Assembly (NCBI GenBank): GCA_003352285.1
Contig: QQVN01000002.1
Coordinates: 1 to 64,000, forward strand
DNA length: 64,000 nt
Direction of reading: 5' to 3'
From: Thermoproteota archaeon
GTDB lineage: Archaea > Thermoproteota > Nitrososphaeria > Nitrososphaerales > Nitrosopumilaceae
A model generated the notes under the pieces. It saw only the letters and a program-made list of their open reading frames with translations. It searched no databases and was not told the DNA's origin. The position numbers and the translations under genes are program-made. Positions 51,875-60,895 of the stretch are shown piece by piece; positions within the stretch are counted from its first letter, which is position 1, and each line of letters starts with the position of its first letter.

Positions 51875-52267
51875 TTAAGAGACTAACCAATCGATTATCT
51901 CCTGAATGCTCTCGGAATACAGATACACCTTGATTGGACCCAAAGGAGATTCCTCTGCAGTCTCACATAGTGCTACCGTATTTACGAATGCAGCCTGTTT
52001 ATTGAGATAAAACCAGGTTGAATCATAATCTAGATTTTTTATTAATTGTCGTCTAAAACTGCTTAGACTTTTCCTTGAGTGAAATGTATCTGAAATTTTT
52101 TCGATGGTATCAAGATTGATCGAGGTTGCCTTGATTTCTTTTTTAGTGGATTTAATTTTAGAATTTGGTAATACGTTGGTAACAGATAAAATCACTTTAT
52201 CTGGATCCTCAGATGAGTATATTGGGCAGTAAGCTTCTATCTTGCATCTAAATGTAGGCGTCTTCAT
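51875..52267 (-). CDS. UPF0201 family protein
   Basis: 130 residues. VEAY-like start (CKIEAYCPIYSSEDPDKVILSV), then SDTFHSRKSLSSFRRQLIK, FYLNKQAAFVNTVALC and SPLGPIKVYLYSE, matching the archaeal UPF0201 family (COG1931), probably an RNA-binding fold. ATGA overlap with the UPF0200 gene upstream. These two often occur together in archaea, which supports a shared but unknown role. Confidence 0.8.
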   Translation of the reverse strand: MKTPTFRCKIEAYCPIYSSEDPDKVILSVTNVLPNSKIKSTKKEIKATSINLDTIEKISDTFHSRKSLSSFRRQLIKNLDYDSTWFYLNKQAAFVNTVALCETAEESPLGPIKVYLYSESIQEIIDWLVS

Positions 52268-52815
52268 TTATTCAACCAGCTTTTGATAGTGTTGTATGCA
52301 CGATCAATTAGTTGTTCTATTGATAAATTGTTGTTTGAAATTGTCTCATCAGCAAGTGCAATGGAAGTACTAATGCCTACTCCAAGCTCTCTTGAATCTC
52401 TTTCATCAAACTTGCCTCTATTATCAGGATCATCACTTCTTCCTCGCTTTGTCAGAAAATCATAACGTGTATCTGTTGAAGCATGTATGGAAAGAATTTT
52501 TAGCTTACAAATTTTTTTCAATACCTCGATTTCAGCATTTGATCTGATTCCATCAACAACTATAACATCAGAATTGGATTTCATAATTTGTGGTTCAATT
52601 AATTTTGCAATTGCTCCTTGACCATTTTTTTCTCGTAGTTCAAGCATGAGTTTTCCCAAGTTTTGTCCTGTCGGTTCAAGATTTTTTTTCTTGGCTTCTT
52701 GACGTACTGCATCACCCATATTGATTATCTCAAATCCTTTTTCATTCAAACCATTTGCAATAGTAGATTTTCCAGCTCCGGGCATTCCAGTTAGGCATAC
52801 GATTAGTTTGACCAA
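52264..52815 (-). CDS. UPF0200 family P-loop kinase-like protein
   Basis: 183 residues from TTG 52815. P-loop GMPGAGKST, NMGDAVR, VVDGIRSNAEI, RGRSDDPDN. A small kinase fold related to dephospho-CoA kinase. Substrate unknown. Directly overlaps UPF0201. Divergent from thpR with 70 bp between. Confidence 0.82.
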   Translation of the reverse strand: MVKLIVCLTGMPGAGKSTIANGLNEKGFEIINMGDAVRQEAKKKNLEPTGQNLGKLMLELREKNGQGAIAKLIEPQIMKSNSDVIVVDGIRSNAEIEVLKKICKLKILSIHASTDTRYDFLTKRGRSDDPDNRGKFDERDSRELGVGISTSIALADETISNNNLSIEQLIDRAYNTIKSWLNK

Positions 52816-52885
52816 TTAAGAAAAGTAAATTCGTCTAGTCTATGAAGCTACCGGAAATTATTATAAACAATATATTAAAAAATTC

Positions 52886-53431
52886 ATGATGAGAAGTTTT
52901 GTTGCCATAGAAATAATTAGTAAAGAGATAATTGATTCAATAAAGAAAATACAGTCAGAATTTAACATCAATGCAAAACCTGTTGAAATTAAAAATATTC
53001 ATTTTACATTACAGTTTTTGGGAGAAATTGATGAAAATAAATTAAATCAAGTAAAGGATGCTTTAGAAAGAATTAGTTTTGAGTCCTTTGATGTGACATT
53101 TACAAATATGGGAGCATTTCCTAAAGCAAAATTCCCCAGAGTAGTGTGGATTGGAGTTGATGAAGATTCTGGGAAGAATCTCATAGAATTGGCCAAAAAG
53201 GTTGAGAGTTCACTATCACCTTTAGGATTTTCTAGTGATAAACCATTTACCCCTCATGTTACAATCTTTAGAATTAAAAACAGGCCAAATGATATAACAG
53301 AAGAATTGAAAAGATACAAGAATGTACGTTTTGGAATTCAAAATGTACAAAATTTTAAATTAAAAAAAAGTGAGTTAACTCCGTCTGGTCCAATTTATTC
53401 TGATTTACAAGTGGTGTCAGCAAGACCATGA
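52886..53431 (+). CDS. thpR: RNA 2',3'-cyclic phosphodiesterase
   Basis: 181 residues. H-x-T motifs HFTLQFLGE (near 40) and HVTIFRIK (near 128), with RSFVAIEI start, are the ThpR/LigT signature. Opens 2',3'-cyclic phosphate ends. ATGA overlap with cca. ATG 52886 and 52889 are both possible starts. Confidence 0.9.
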   Translation: MMRSFVAIEIISKEIIDSIKKIQSEFNINAKPVEIKNIHFTLQFLGEIDENKLNQVKDALERISFESFDVTFTNMGAFPKAKFPRVVWIGVDEDSGKNLIELAKKVESSLSPLGFSSDKPFTPHVTIFRIKNRPNDITEELKRYKNVRFGIQNVQNFKLKKSELTPSGPIYSDLQVVSARP

Positions 53432-54765
53432 ATCAGATTTTAACAACAGCACGCAAGAGTGTAATTCCTACAAAAAAACTTGAAAATGAAAAAAACTCAG
53501 TTGCAAAACTTGCGTTTAAGCTTGTAATCTCTCAAATAAAAAAACATTCTGAAATTCTTGACGTTGAGTTTGGCGGATCTTATGCCAAAGGCACTTGGAT
53601 ATCTGCAGAACAGGGAGGTGATATTGATATTTTTATAAAATTCAAAAAAGAAACTACAGAAAAAAAATTCATAGAAATATCGAAAAAGGTAGGATTTCAA
53701 GCACTAAAAAAATTTCATCCGTATGTAAAATATTCAGACCATCCATATGTTGAAGCAAAAATAAAGACAACTAAAGTAAATGTAGTTCCGTGTTACAATG
53801 TAGAGAAAGGAGAATGGAAATCAGCTGCTGATAGAACCCATTTTCATACACAGTTTATGCTTGAATCACTTTCAGGTGAAATGAAAAACGATGTAAGATT
53901 GCTAAAGAAATTTTTGATGAATAACGGAATCTATGGTGCTGAAATTGCAAGACAGGGATTTAGTGGATATGTAGCTGAAGTTCTCATTTGGAATTTTGGA
54001 AGTTTTGAAAATGTTCTAAAAGAATTTGCTAAAATCAGTGTAGGGCAAATTATTGGAAAAGCTACAAAAGAGTTTGATACTGTAATTTCTATTTTGGATC
54101 CTATTGACGGAAATAGAAATTTAGCTGCTGCCATATCAGAAGAAAACATAGGAAAATTTGTTCTCGCAAGTAGGGAATTTCTTAAAAAACCATCAATGCA
54201 TTTCTTTAGATCAAGAAAAAGACGAGTAAAGAGTGAGATTCTCAAAAATATTGTTATTGTTAGATTTCAATTCAAAGCTAGAAGTCCGGATATAATTTGG
54301 GGACAGATTAAGCGTGCATCAAGTGCTCTAAACATGCAACTAAAACTTGCAGGATTCAAAGTGATAAGAAATGCTGCAATTACAGATGAGGCTAATGATG
54401 CCTCATTAATTTTCTTACTTGATTCGGTGATAATTCCAGAATTATTTGTAAGAGAAGGACCAGAATATTTCAATGAAAGTGATGCAACAAGTTTTATTAA
54501 AAAAAATAAAAAGACTAGCAAATTGTTATGGGTTGCAAGCAACAGAAGAGTTTGTTCTCTAGATAATAGAAAACATAATGAAGCAAAGAAATTTCTGACT
54601 TATCTACTATCAAAGAATCTTAGTAATTCTGGAGTTCCTGCAGGAATAAAAAAAGATATTAAAAAATTCAAGATTCTTACAGGAAACATGCACACTAGCA
54701 AATCAATTAAAGAGGCAATTGCCGAGATGGCATCAACTGATGAAATCCTCTTTTCTTCCAATTAG
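53428..54765 (+). CDS. cca: Archaeal CCA-adding enzyme
   Basis: 445 residues. Class I nucleotidyltransferase: FGGSYAKGTW and GGDIDIFIKF (metal Asp pair), VNVVPCYNVEKGEWKSAADR, GFSGYVAEVLIWNFGSF. Adds CCA to tRNA 3' ends. Follows thpR as in many archaea. The tRNA-Pro in this window encodes its own CCA. Its end overlaps the kinase-like gene start by 26 bp. Confidence 0.93.
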   Translation: MNQILTTARKSVIPTKKLENEKNSVAKLAFKLVISQIKKHSEILDVEFGGSYAKGTWISAEQGGDIDIFIKFKKETTEKKFIEISKKVGFQALKKFHPYVKYSDHPYVEAKIKTTKVNVVPCYNVEKGEWKSAADRTHFHTQFMLESLSGEMKNDVRLLKKFLMNNGIYGAEIARQGFSGYVAEVLIWNFGSFENVLKEFAKISVGQIIGKATKEFDTVISILDPIDGNRNLAAAISEENIGKFVLASREFLKKPSMHFFRSRKRRVKSEILKNIVIVRFQFKARSPDIIWGQIKRASSALNMQLKLAGFKVIRNAAITDEANDASLIFLLDSVIIPELFVREGPEYFNESDATSFIKKNKKTSKLLWVASNRRVCSLDNRKHNEAKKFLTYLLSKNLSNSGVPAGIKKDIKKFKILTGNMHTSKSIKEAIAEMASTDEILFSSN

Positions 54766-55498
54766 CATATTCCAAAAAGAACCGTATTCATCTATACTTG
54801 GATATCCAAAAGCTTCCAAGAGACAAATCACATCAAGAATTTCAGAATTAAAAAAACTAGGAATTACAAAAGTATCTTTTCAAGGTCAGACACAAATTGG
54901 AAATTTACGAATTTTAGGAAAAGGATACGTAGGTGTTGTTGTCTTGGCAAAAAAAAGGAATAATCTTGTTGCTCTAAAAATTAGACGGATAGATTCTCAA
55001 AGAGATGGAATGAGAAATGAAGCTAGATTACTAAAATCTGCAAACAAGGCCAAAGTTGGACCAAAATTCATAGCCAGCAGTAAAAATTTCATTTTGATGG
55101 AGTATCTTAATGGAGAAAAGGTTAGTGATTGGGTTGCATCAGTGAGTGGAAGAGGAGGAGCAGGAAAGATTAAGCAAACAATAAGAAGCATTTTGGAAGA
55201 ATGCTACAAGCTGGATTCATCCAACATTGATCATGGAGAACTGAGTAGTATTTCTAAACACGTCATAGTTGGTAAAAAAATTACATTGATTGATTTTGAG
55301 AGTTCTAGTACAAAACGAAAGGTTTCAAACGTAACTTCTGCGACTCAGGCTATTTTTATTGGCTCTGGAATCTCAAAGAAGGTTGGTCGTCTATACAAAA
55401 TACCGCCAAGAGAAAAGATCATAGATGCATTAAGAGATTACAAGCACAAAAAAGATCGAAAGGGTTTTGATGATATTTTGAAAGTTCTAAAGGTGTAA
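54740..55498 (+). CDS. Predicted serine/threonine protein kinase (COG2112)
   Basis: 252 residues from ATG 54740 (a TTG at 54719 is in frame). Kinase signs: GKGYVGVVVLAK (Gly loop), ALKIRRID (VAIK-like Lys), ILMEYLNGEKVSDW, DHGELSSISKHVI (HxD-like), LIDFESSS (DFG-like DFE). Matches small archaeal RIO-like kinases. Role unknown. Between cca and alkA with overlaps, so cotranscribed. Confidence 0.72.
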   Translation: MKSSFLPISIFQKEPYSSILGYPKASKRQITSRISELKKLGITKVSFQGQTQIGNLRILGKGYVGVVVLAKKRNNLVALKIRRIDSQRDGMRNEARLLKSANKAKVGPKFIASSKNFILMEYLNGEKVSDWVASVSGRGGAGKIKQTIRSILEECYKLDSSNIDHGELSSISKHVIVGKKITLIDFESSSTKRKVSNVTSATQAIFIGSGISKKVGRLYKIPPREKIIDALRDYKHKKDRKGFDDILKVLKV

Positions 55499-56109
55499 TG
55501 GCTCTTGAAGCTGCAATAAGACATCTAAAAAAGGATCCAAAATTAGCTAAAATTATCTTTAATGTAGGAGCCTGTAAGATTAGAACCGCCAGAAACCGGT
55601 ATGAATCACTTGTTGAGGCGATAATTACTCAGCAATTATCTGGATCTGCAGCAAAATCAATATCTGAGAGATTCAGATTGCTTTATTCTTCTAGGTTTCC
55701 TAAACCGATTGATGTTCTAAAGACTTCAGACTCAAAATTAAAAAAGACTGGTTTATCACAGATGAAAGTTTCTTACATTAAAGATCTTTCAAAGAAAATC
55801 TCTTCTAAAGAATTGCAATTAAACAAGATGCGAAATTTGTCAGATGAGCAAGTTATTGAAGAATTGATACGGGTCAGAGGCATAGGAAGATGGACTGCAG
55901 AGATGTTTCTAATATTTTCATTGGGTAGATTAGATGTCTTGCCTGTTGGAGATTTGGGTTTAAAAAAAGGAATTAAGAGATTGCATAATCTAAAAGAACT
56001 GCCATCTGAGAATAAGATGAAAAAAATTGCTGAAAAGTGGAGACCTTACAGAACGATTGCCACATGGTATCTTTGGAAAAGTTTGAAAAATTTTGATGAG
56101 ATAGGTTAG
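55498..56109 (+). CDS. alkA: DNA-3-methyladenine glycosylase (AlkA-like)
   Basis: 203 residues. HhH-GPD: IITQQLSGSAAKSI, VRGIGRWTAEM, DVLPVGDLGLKKGI (catalytic Asp in GDLGL), KWRPYRTIATWYLW. Removes alkylated purines. TAATG overlap with the kinase gene. A second DNA repair gene after nth and UDG. Confidence 0.88.
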   Translation: MALEAAIRHLKKDPKLAKIIFNVGACKIRTARNRYESLVEAIITQQLSGSAAKSISERFRLLYSSRFPKPIDVLKTSDSKLKKTGLSQMKVSYIKDLSKKISSKELQLNKMRNLSDEQVIEELIRVRGIGRWTAEMFLIFSLGRLDVLPVGDLGLKKGIKRLHNLKELPSENKMKKIAEKWRPYRTIATWYLWKSLKNFDEIG

Positions 56110-56137
56110 CTTTTTTAAAATAAAAAAAGGAAATGAA

Positions 56138-56665
56138 TTACATTTTAACAAACTGGTTGTCTAAAAGTAATTCAAGTGCAGTATAGTCGTACTCAGAAAC
56201 AAAGTTGGAAGCATCAAGATCTGTCTCTCTTTGTATGAACAGTTCTTTTTGCTCATCCCATGTTTCGTCAGTTATTGCAGAAATCACGGTTCCTTCTGAT
56301 ACCAAAATTATCATGGTGTGAGGAGTGAGTTCGGGAGTAAGAGCTTGGCCTTCCCTATTTCCAAAGAATCCATGGCTTGATTCAAAGGTTGCTTTGAAGA
56401 TGTATTGTGGTGGAATTGATTTTGTGGAACCAACATATTCAGTTTTGAGTGAGTTAATGTCTCCATCAAAAGCAAATGTAGGACTAGTTACCACAAATCT
56501 TTGTGCAATTCCAAGTGCATCATATTTTTCTTGGTTTTCCTGGGTTGTAGGTACAATTACTTCTGCACTCTGTGCTGGAATAAAGAATGCTCCGGTAATT
56601 CCCACTGCAACAACTGCTATTGTTGCAGCAAGTGCAATTTTTGTCTGTCTTGATTTGTATGACAT
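56138..56665 (-). CDS. Exported protein, unknown
   Basis: 175 residues. Signal anchor (about 9-28: KIALAATIAVVAVGITGAFF), Ala/Glu rich spacer (QSAEVIVPTTQENQEKY), a beta-rich core (FATFESSHGFF-like, TPHTMIILVSEG) and a helical C-terminus. No family. Preceded on the minus strand by an AT-rich upstream region. Confidence 0.58.
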   Translation of the reverse strand: MSYKSRQTKIALAATIAVVAVGITGAFFIPAQSAEVIVPTTQENQEKYDALGIAQRFVVTSPTFAFDGDINSLKTEYVGSTKSIPPQYIFKATFESSHGFFGNREGQALTPELTPHTMIILVSEGTVISAITDETWDEQKELFIQRETDLDASNFVSEYDYTALELLLDNQFVKM

Positions 56666-56766
56666 TTTTTATCAAATTGCAGATAGCGGGTCAAATTATA
56701 ACCTTTGATTAAAATCTAGTTTAACCAACTTTTGATAGAAAATTTTGTAACTTTACAATTGTATGA

Positions 56767-56844
56767 TGGTGGGACCGGCAGGATTTGAACCTGCGACCTC
56801 TAGCACCCCAGGCTAGCATCATAGCCAAACTAGACGACGGCCCC
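56767..56844 (-). tRNA. tRNA-Pro (GGG anticodon)
   Basis: Minus strand cloverleaf. Acceptor GGGGCCG (5') pairs with CGGTCCC (3', one G-U), anticodon stem CTAGC/GCTAG with loop CTGGGGT, giving anticodon GGG, T arm with GGTTCAAATCC. Discriminator A at 56770 and CCA encoded at 56767-56769. No intron. The long frame on the plus strand over this tRNA is a shadow. Confidence 0.93.
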
Positions 56845-56870
56845 TTAGAAACAAAACAAAAAAATGAAAT

Positions 56871-56878
56871 TATTAAAT
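56871..56878 (+). promoter_or_regulatory. TATA-like box for small zinc-motif gene
   Basis: TATTAAAT centred about 27 bp before TTG 56902; supports the TTG start and excludes a longer frame through the tRNA. Confidence 0.5.
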
Positions 56879-56901
56879 CGTGGTATTCTACTGAGAGATT
56901 A

Positions 56902-57117
56902 TTGAAAATTTGTTCCATCTGCCATAAAATATCCGCAAGAGATAGTGATCATACTGACTGTGTAGAGAAGAGAAGAATTGAGTTGGAAGATGAAAGCTTT
57001 AGACAGCAAATTCCTGAAAAATTAGATATGGCAAAAAATGCCTCTGATTTAGGAATTGAAGTTAAAGCGATTTTAGAACATTTGACAAAAGAGAAAGATC
57101 GAAACGAAAAAGCCTAA
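56902..57117 (+). CDS. Small protein with CxxC motif, unknown
   Basis: 71 residues from TTG 56902: MKICSICHKISARDSDHTDC then a helical tail with KAILEHLTKEKD. Cys4-x2-Cys7…Cys and His could bind zinc. Chosen start because an earlier one would run through the tRNA antisense strand, and a TATA-like box is 27 bp before this TTG. Convergent with an SDR (2-bp gap). Family unknown. Confidence 0.55.
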   Translation: MKICSICHKISARDSDHTDCVEKRRIELEDESFRQQIPEKLDMAKNASDLGIEVKAILEHLTKEKDRNEKA

Positions 57118-57119
57118 GA

Positions 57120-57860
57120 TTATCGTTCTTGAGTTGTAGGTCTTACTAACACTTCATTAACACTAACATGTTCTGGAGATTTTACAGCATAAACAATTGC
57201 GTTTGCAATATCATCTGCCTGTAATGCTTCCATTTTTTTAGCACTTTCTACAAAACCACTTAGGGATTCATCAGTAATAGAATCATTTAGTTCTGTAGCA
57301 ACAACGCCAGGCTCAATACAAGTAACTCTGATTTTTGAGCGAACGCTAAATTCCTGTCTTAATCCCTCACTGAAAGCAGTGATTGCATGTTTTGTTGCAC
57401 AATAAACACTTCCTGCGGGAAACACTATGCGGCCAGCAACAGATGAGATGTTAACAATATGTCCAGATTTTTTCTCTTTCATATGATTGATTACAGCACC
57501 AGTACAATACAGTACACCTTTGATGTTAACATCAATCATTCTATCCCATTCATCCACCTTAAGATTTTTGAAGAAGCTCAAAGGCATTAACCCCGCGTTA
57601 TTGACAAGAATGTCAACAGAGCCCCATTTGTCTAATACAGCTTTAACAAAAAAATCACATTCGGATTTTTTTGTAACATCAAGTTTTTGAAAAAAGACTT
57701 CTCCGCCGTTTTCTTTAATTTTCTTTGCGAGTTGTTCTAGTCTGTCAGTTCGTCTTGCACCAACAGCAACTTTAACGCCTTCTTTTGATAAAGCAAGTGC
57801 TGTGGCATTTCCAATTCCACTGCTTGCGCCTGTAATAATTGCAACTTTATCTTTTAACAT
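57120..57860 (-). CDS. YdfG-like short-chain dehydrogenase
   Basis: 246 residues. VAIITGASSGIGNATA, LVNNAGLMPL, SVAGRIVFP, YCATKHAI (catalytic Tyr/Lys), TCIEPGVVATEL. The latter, with TEL and SVYCATKHAI, fits the YdfG/serine dehydrogenase-like subgroup. Substrate unproven. Third SDR of the window. Confidence 0.82.
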   Translation of the reverse strand: MLKDKVAIITGASSGIGNATALALSKEGVKVAVGARRTDRLEQLAKKIKENGGEVFFQKLDVTKKSECDFFVKAVLDKWGSVDILVNNAGLMPLSFFKNLKVDEWDRMIDVNIKGVLYCTGAVINHMKEKKSGHIVNISSVAGRIVFPAGSVYCATKHAITAFSEGLRQEFSVRSKIRVTCIEPGVVATELNDSITDESLSGFVESAKKMEALQADDIANAIVYAVKSPEHVSVNEVLVRPTTQER

Positions 57861-57949
57861 AATCTTCTTTCAGTTTCAATCTACATGGTAAATATGTTTT
57901 CGTGATAACCGTTAGAGAATTTATTAAATGAAAAGTTGTACAGTGTTCT

Positions 57950-58177
57950 ATGAAGCCAGAAAATTGTGCTTATTGTGGTGACTTGACAGACATGCCATTT
58001 GAGTGCAATTACTGTAAGGATCCTTTTTGTTCCGAACACAGGCTTCCAGAAGAACACAGGTGTGTAAAATTAACTCAGATTAGAGCTAAAAGATTTGGGC
58101 AGAAACGAGTGATAAGAGATGGTGGTCCCAACAAGCCTGGTTTTTTCAAGAGAATGTTTGGTAAGTTCAAAGATTAG
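57950..58177 (+). CDS. AN1-type zinc-finger protein
   Basis: 75 residues. CAYCGDLTDMPFECNYCKDPFC then H…H…C (EHRLPEEHRC) give the full AN1 cysteine/histidine pattern; the C-terminus is basic (KRFGQKRVIRD, FFKRMFGKFKD). AN1 fingers occur in eukaryotic stress and ubiquitin-linked proteins and in archaea. Cytoplasmic; may bind nucleic acid or partner proteins. Confidence 0.85.
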   Translation: MKPENCAYCGDLTDMPFECNYCKDPFCSEHRLPEEHRCVKLTQIRAKRFGQKRVIRDGGPNKPGFFKRMFGKFKD

Positions 58178-58458
58178 TATGGAGATTTATCAGGTGAAAT
58201 TTTTGCTCTTCTTCCTTGATAAATGAGTGCAATCGCAAGCGCAAACATCACCATCGCAGTTAATGGAAAGTTTTCCGGAGCAGGTAAAATGAACCAATAA
58301 TAAATTCCAAATCCAATTGATACTGCAGCTTGCACCCAAAGTTTTATCCACTTTGGAGCTTTTACTAGCCTACTAATCCCCTCAACAATGAAAATACCAA
58401 TCACTGGATAAACTGTATAAAAAAGAAAGTCAATAACATCGACTCCGGTATGTGACAT
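58174..58458 (-). CDS. Small membrane protein, unknown
   Basis: 94 residues with three hydrophobic segments (about 10-27, 38-58, 66-82). No motif recognised. Convergent with the AN1 gene by 4 bp and 30 bp from the GINS gene. Confidence 0.55.
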   Translation of the reverse strand: MSHTGVDVIDFLFYTVYPVIGIFIVEGISRLVKAPKWIKLWVQAAVSIGFGIYYWFILPAPENFPLTAMVMFALAIALIYQGRRAKISPDKSPY

Positions 58459-58488
58459 GAAATTTTACTGTATTAGGATAATTTCTAT

Positions 58489-59046
58489 CTAATCATCTAC
58501 TCTAATCTTTACAGCAATTGATTTTGAGATTAGTGCTTGGGCATTTTCATAAGGAATAGTAGCAACGTCCTCAGTTTTAAACGGGCCATATTTTTCAAGA
58601 TCAACTCCAACAATAGAGTCCATCTCTTTGAGGAATCGTACTGTTATAGATTTAGTCTTGTGTTTTTGTGCAATGGATTCTAGGAGTTTGGATTTACCAT
58701 TTAATGTTGCAGAAACTATCATCTCTTGTCGTTCTCTCATTTCGTCTTCAGAGTCTAAGATGTATTTTTCCTCATCAAGTAAGTTTGAATAATCAATGGG
58801 AATTGAGCTTAGTGCTTTTTCTAATCTTGCAGTTATTAGAATGGTAGTTAGTTCGGTAACCATTTGGACAAGTTTGGATTTAATTTTAGCTTCTGTGCTG
58901 TCATATTCTTCTCTCTTTAGTTTTCCAATAAATTCTGAAATAGATGTGTAAAGTTCTGGGTTTACTTCTTGTACAGTGTCATTTTCAGTTTCTCGTTGGG
59001 TTATTCCAAACAATGTAGTGAGATCGATTTCTATTGTTTCAGACAT
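58489..59046 (-). CDS. Archaeal GINS replication protein
   Basis: 185 residues. Helical A-domain (PELYTSISEFIGKLKREEY, EAKIKSKLVQMVTELTTILITARLE) and C-terminal B-domain SITVRFLKEMDSIVGVDLEKYGPFKTEDVATIP, ALISKSIAV, the GINS signature. Part of the CMG-like helicase. Subtype probably Gins51-like because the A domain precedes the B domain. No second GINS gene in this window. Confidence 0.8.
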   Translation of the reverse strand: MSETIEIDLTTLFGITQRETENDTVQEVNPELYTSISEFIGKLKREEYDSTEAKIKSKLVQMVTELTTILITARLEKALSSIPIDYSNLLDEEKYILDSEDEMRERQEMIVSATLNGKSKLLESIAQKHKTKSITVRFLKEMDSIVGVDLEKYGPFKTEDVATIPYENAQALISKSIAVKIRVDD

Positions 59047-59101
59047 GGCTTACCTAACTCTTAAATGGGCGGATGTATTTGTGTAGCTGTTAGGAACTAA
59101 A

Positions 59102-60562
59102 TTGCCGTATAAAGTTAGCCACGGAAAAGCGATCCAGATTAAATATTCTCCTGACGAGGTCTTTTCAAAAATTCAGCATGAAGACATCAAGTTTATTGAT
59201 TTACAGTTTACAAGTTTGATGGGCAGATTCCACCATACAACAATTTCGGCAAATACCTTTACTCCTGAACAGATGCAAGATGGATTACCCAAGCTTGATG
59301 GTTCTTCAATTGTGGGTTTTACTAGCATAGATGATTCAGATTTAATTTTAAAACCAGACCCAAATACCTATGCTGTTATCCCTTGGATGACAGAGAACAA
59401 GACAGCAAGGTTACTGTGTGATGTTTACTGGGGAGAAGATAGAGGAAGATTATCAAGAGACCCAAGAGGTATTGCACAAAATGCTGAAGCGTATCTAAAG
59501 ACTCAGGGTTATGATTATAGTGCATGGGGTCCTGAAGTGGAATTTTTTGTATTTGATAAAATTCACTGGGATGTTCTTACACCATACAAAGGCCAATCGT
59601 ACTCAATTGAATCAGTTGAAGCTCCTTGGAGTCAGGAAGGAACAGGCTATCCAATGGGGTTACAAGAGGGATATTATCCAAGTACCCCTTCAGACACACT
59701 TACGCCATTTAGAAACGAATGTGTAAATGTACTAAACGAGAATTTTGGTATTTTATGTGACAATCATCACCACGAAGTTGCAACAGCAGGTCAATGTGAG
59801 ATTGACATTCGATATGACTATTTGACAAATGCAGCTGATGCAACGCAATCATACAAATTCATAATCAGAAACATAGCAAAGAAATTCGGCAAGGTTGCAA
59901 CAATGATGCCAAAACCCATTTCAATGGATTCTGGTTCTGGTATGCACTCAAATGTCAGTTTATGGAAAGATAAGAAGAACATCTTCTTTGATGCAGATGA
60001 AGAAGATGAGCTAAGTCAAGCTGGAAGATACTTTTGTGGTGGAATTTTAGAACACGCAAGAGCTCTTTGTGCAATTACAAATCCTACTACAAACTCTTAC
60101 CACAGATTGGTTCCAGGATACGAAGCTCCAGTTTACATTGCATGGAGTGGAAGTAATCGTTCTGCAATAGTTAGAATTCCAAAACATTTCAAGGGTGCAG
60201 GATACTCATATCTAAAGCGATTAGAGTATAGAGCACCTGATCCATCAGCAAACCCCTATCTTGTATTTTCTGCTGTATTAGCTGCTGGTCTTGATGGATT
60301 AAAGAAGAAGAAAGAACCGGGAGATCAGGTTAAAGAAGATATTTTCAAGATGACAAAAGCTGAGCGCATAAAGAGAGGAATCGGTGTGCTCCCAGCTAAT
60401 TTAGGTGAAGCATTAGATGAGTTGGAGAGTGATAGAAAGTTCCTTACTCCTATTTTCACTAATGATGTCATTGATAAGATAATCGAGTTGGAGAGAAGAG
60501 ACCACAAAGAGATCTCAATTAGGCCTCACCCACACGAATTCTATTTGTATTTTGATGTATAG
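59102..60562 (+). CDS. glnA: Glutamine synthetase-like protein (second copy)
   Basis: 486 residues from TTG 59102. Catalytic blocks AWGPEVEFFVFD, NHHHEVATAGQCEIDI, NPTTNSYHRLVPGYEAPVYIAW, LEYRAPDPSANPYL are kept. The H-x-H block is GMHSNVSLW: the first His remains but the second is Asn, where the other GS has AMHTHQSLW. Divergent 3' and 5' parts. May be a GS with altered ATP handling or substrate, or a regulatory paralogue. Confidence 0.88.
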   Translation: MPYKVSHGKAIQIKYSPDEVFSKIQHEDIKFIDLQFTSLMGRFHHTTISANTFTPEQMQDGLPKLDGSSIVGFTSIDDSDLILKPDPNTYAVIPWMTENKTARLLCDVYWGEDRGRLSRDPRGIAQNAEAYLKTQGYDYSAWGPEVEFFVFDKIHWDVLTPYKGQSYSIESVEAPWSQEGTGYPMGLQEGYYPSTPSDTLTPFRNECVNVLNENFGILCDNHHHEVATAGQCEIDIRYDYLTNAADATQSYKFIIRNIAKKFGKVATMMPKPISMDSGSGMHSNVSLWKDKKNIFFDADEEDELSQAGRYFCGGILEHARALCAITNPTTNSYHRLVPGYEAPVYIAWSGSNRSAIVRIPKHFKGAGYSYLKRLEYRAPDPSANPYLVFSAVLAAGLDGLKKKKEPGDQVKEDIFKMTKAERIKRGIGVLPANLGEALDELESDRKFLTPIFTNDVIDKIIELERRDHKEISIRPHPHEFYLYFDV

Positions 60563-60841
60563 TTAGGCTCTTCCAGTCAACTGAAAAATGTAAGTAAGTG
60601 ATATTGCAATTAAACCAAATCCTCCTCCAAGATAAATTCCTCTCCTCTTATCTGAAGTCGCAGCTTTGTACACTAGTACTCCGCCTGCAAGACCTACAAA
60701 AAGAACCAAGACACCGATAATAACACTGTCAAAGGGAGCTCCAGTAATCAAAGGATGGAAAAATCCCGACAATAATGCAAAGAAGATTGCAAGGTAGACA
60801 TACTTGATTCCAGTTATTGTACGAGAAGCAGTCTTGCTCAA
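60563..60841 (-). CDS. Small membrane protein, unknown
   Basis: 92 residues from TTG 60841. Three hydrophobic segments (about 12-26, 37-57, 70-85) with basic KRRG between the last two. No family. Abuts the GS stop. Confidence 0.55.
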   Translation of the reverse strand: MSKTASRTITGIKYVYLAIFFALLSGFFHPLITGAPFDSVIIGVLVLFVGLAGGVLVYKAATSDKRRGIYLGGGFGLIAISLTYIFQLTGRA

Positions 60842-60895
60842 TAGTTTTCGTAAATTATGTCATCAAATAAACTTTTGAGAATTCCTAATTGGAAT

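Noticed and set aside
54719-54739. TTG start for the kinase-like gene
   Set aside because: The ATG at 54740 gives a normal start; the TTG would overlap cca by 47 bp with little gain.
56785-56901. Plus-strand frame through the tRNA-Pro gene
   Set aside because: tRNA is on the other strand; the downstream TTG with TATA-like box explains the conserved part.
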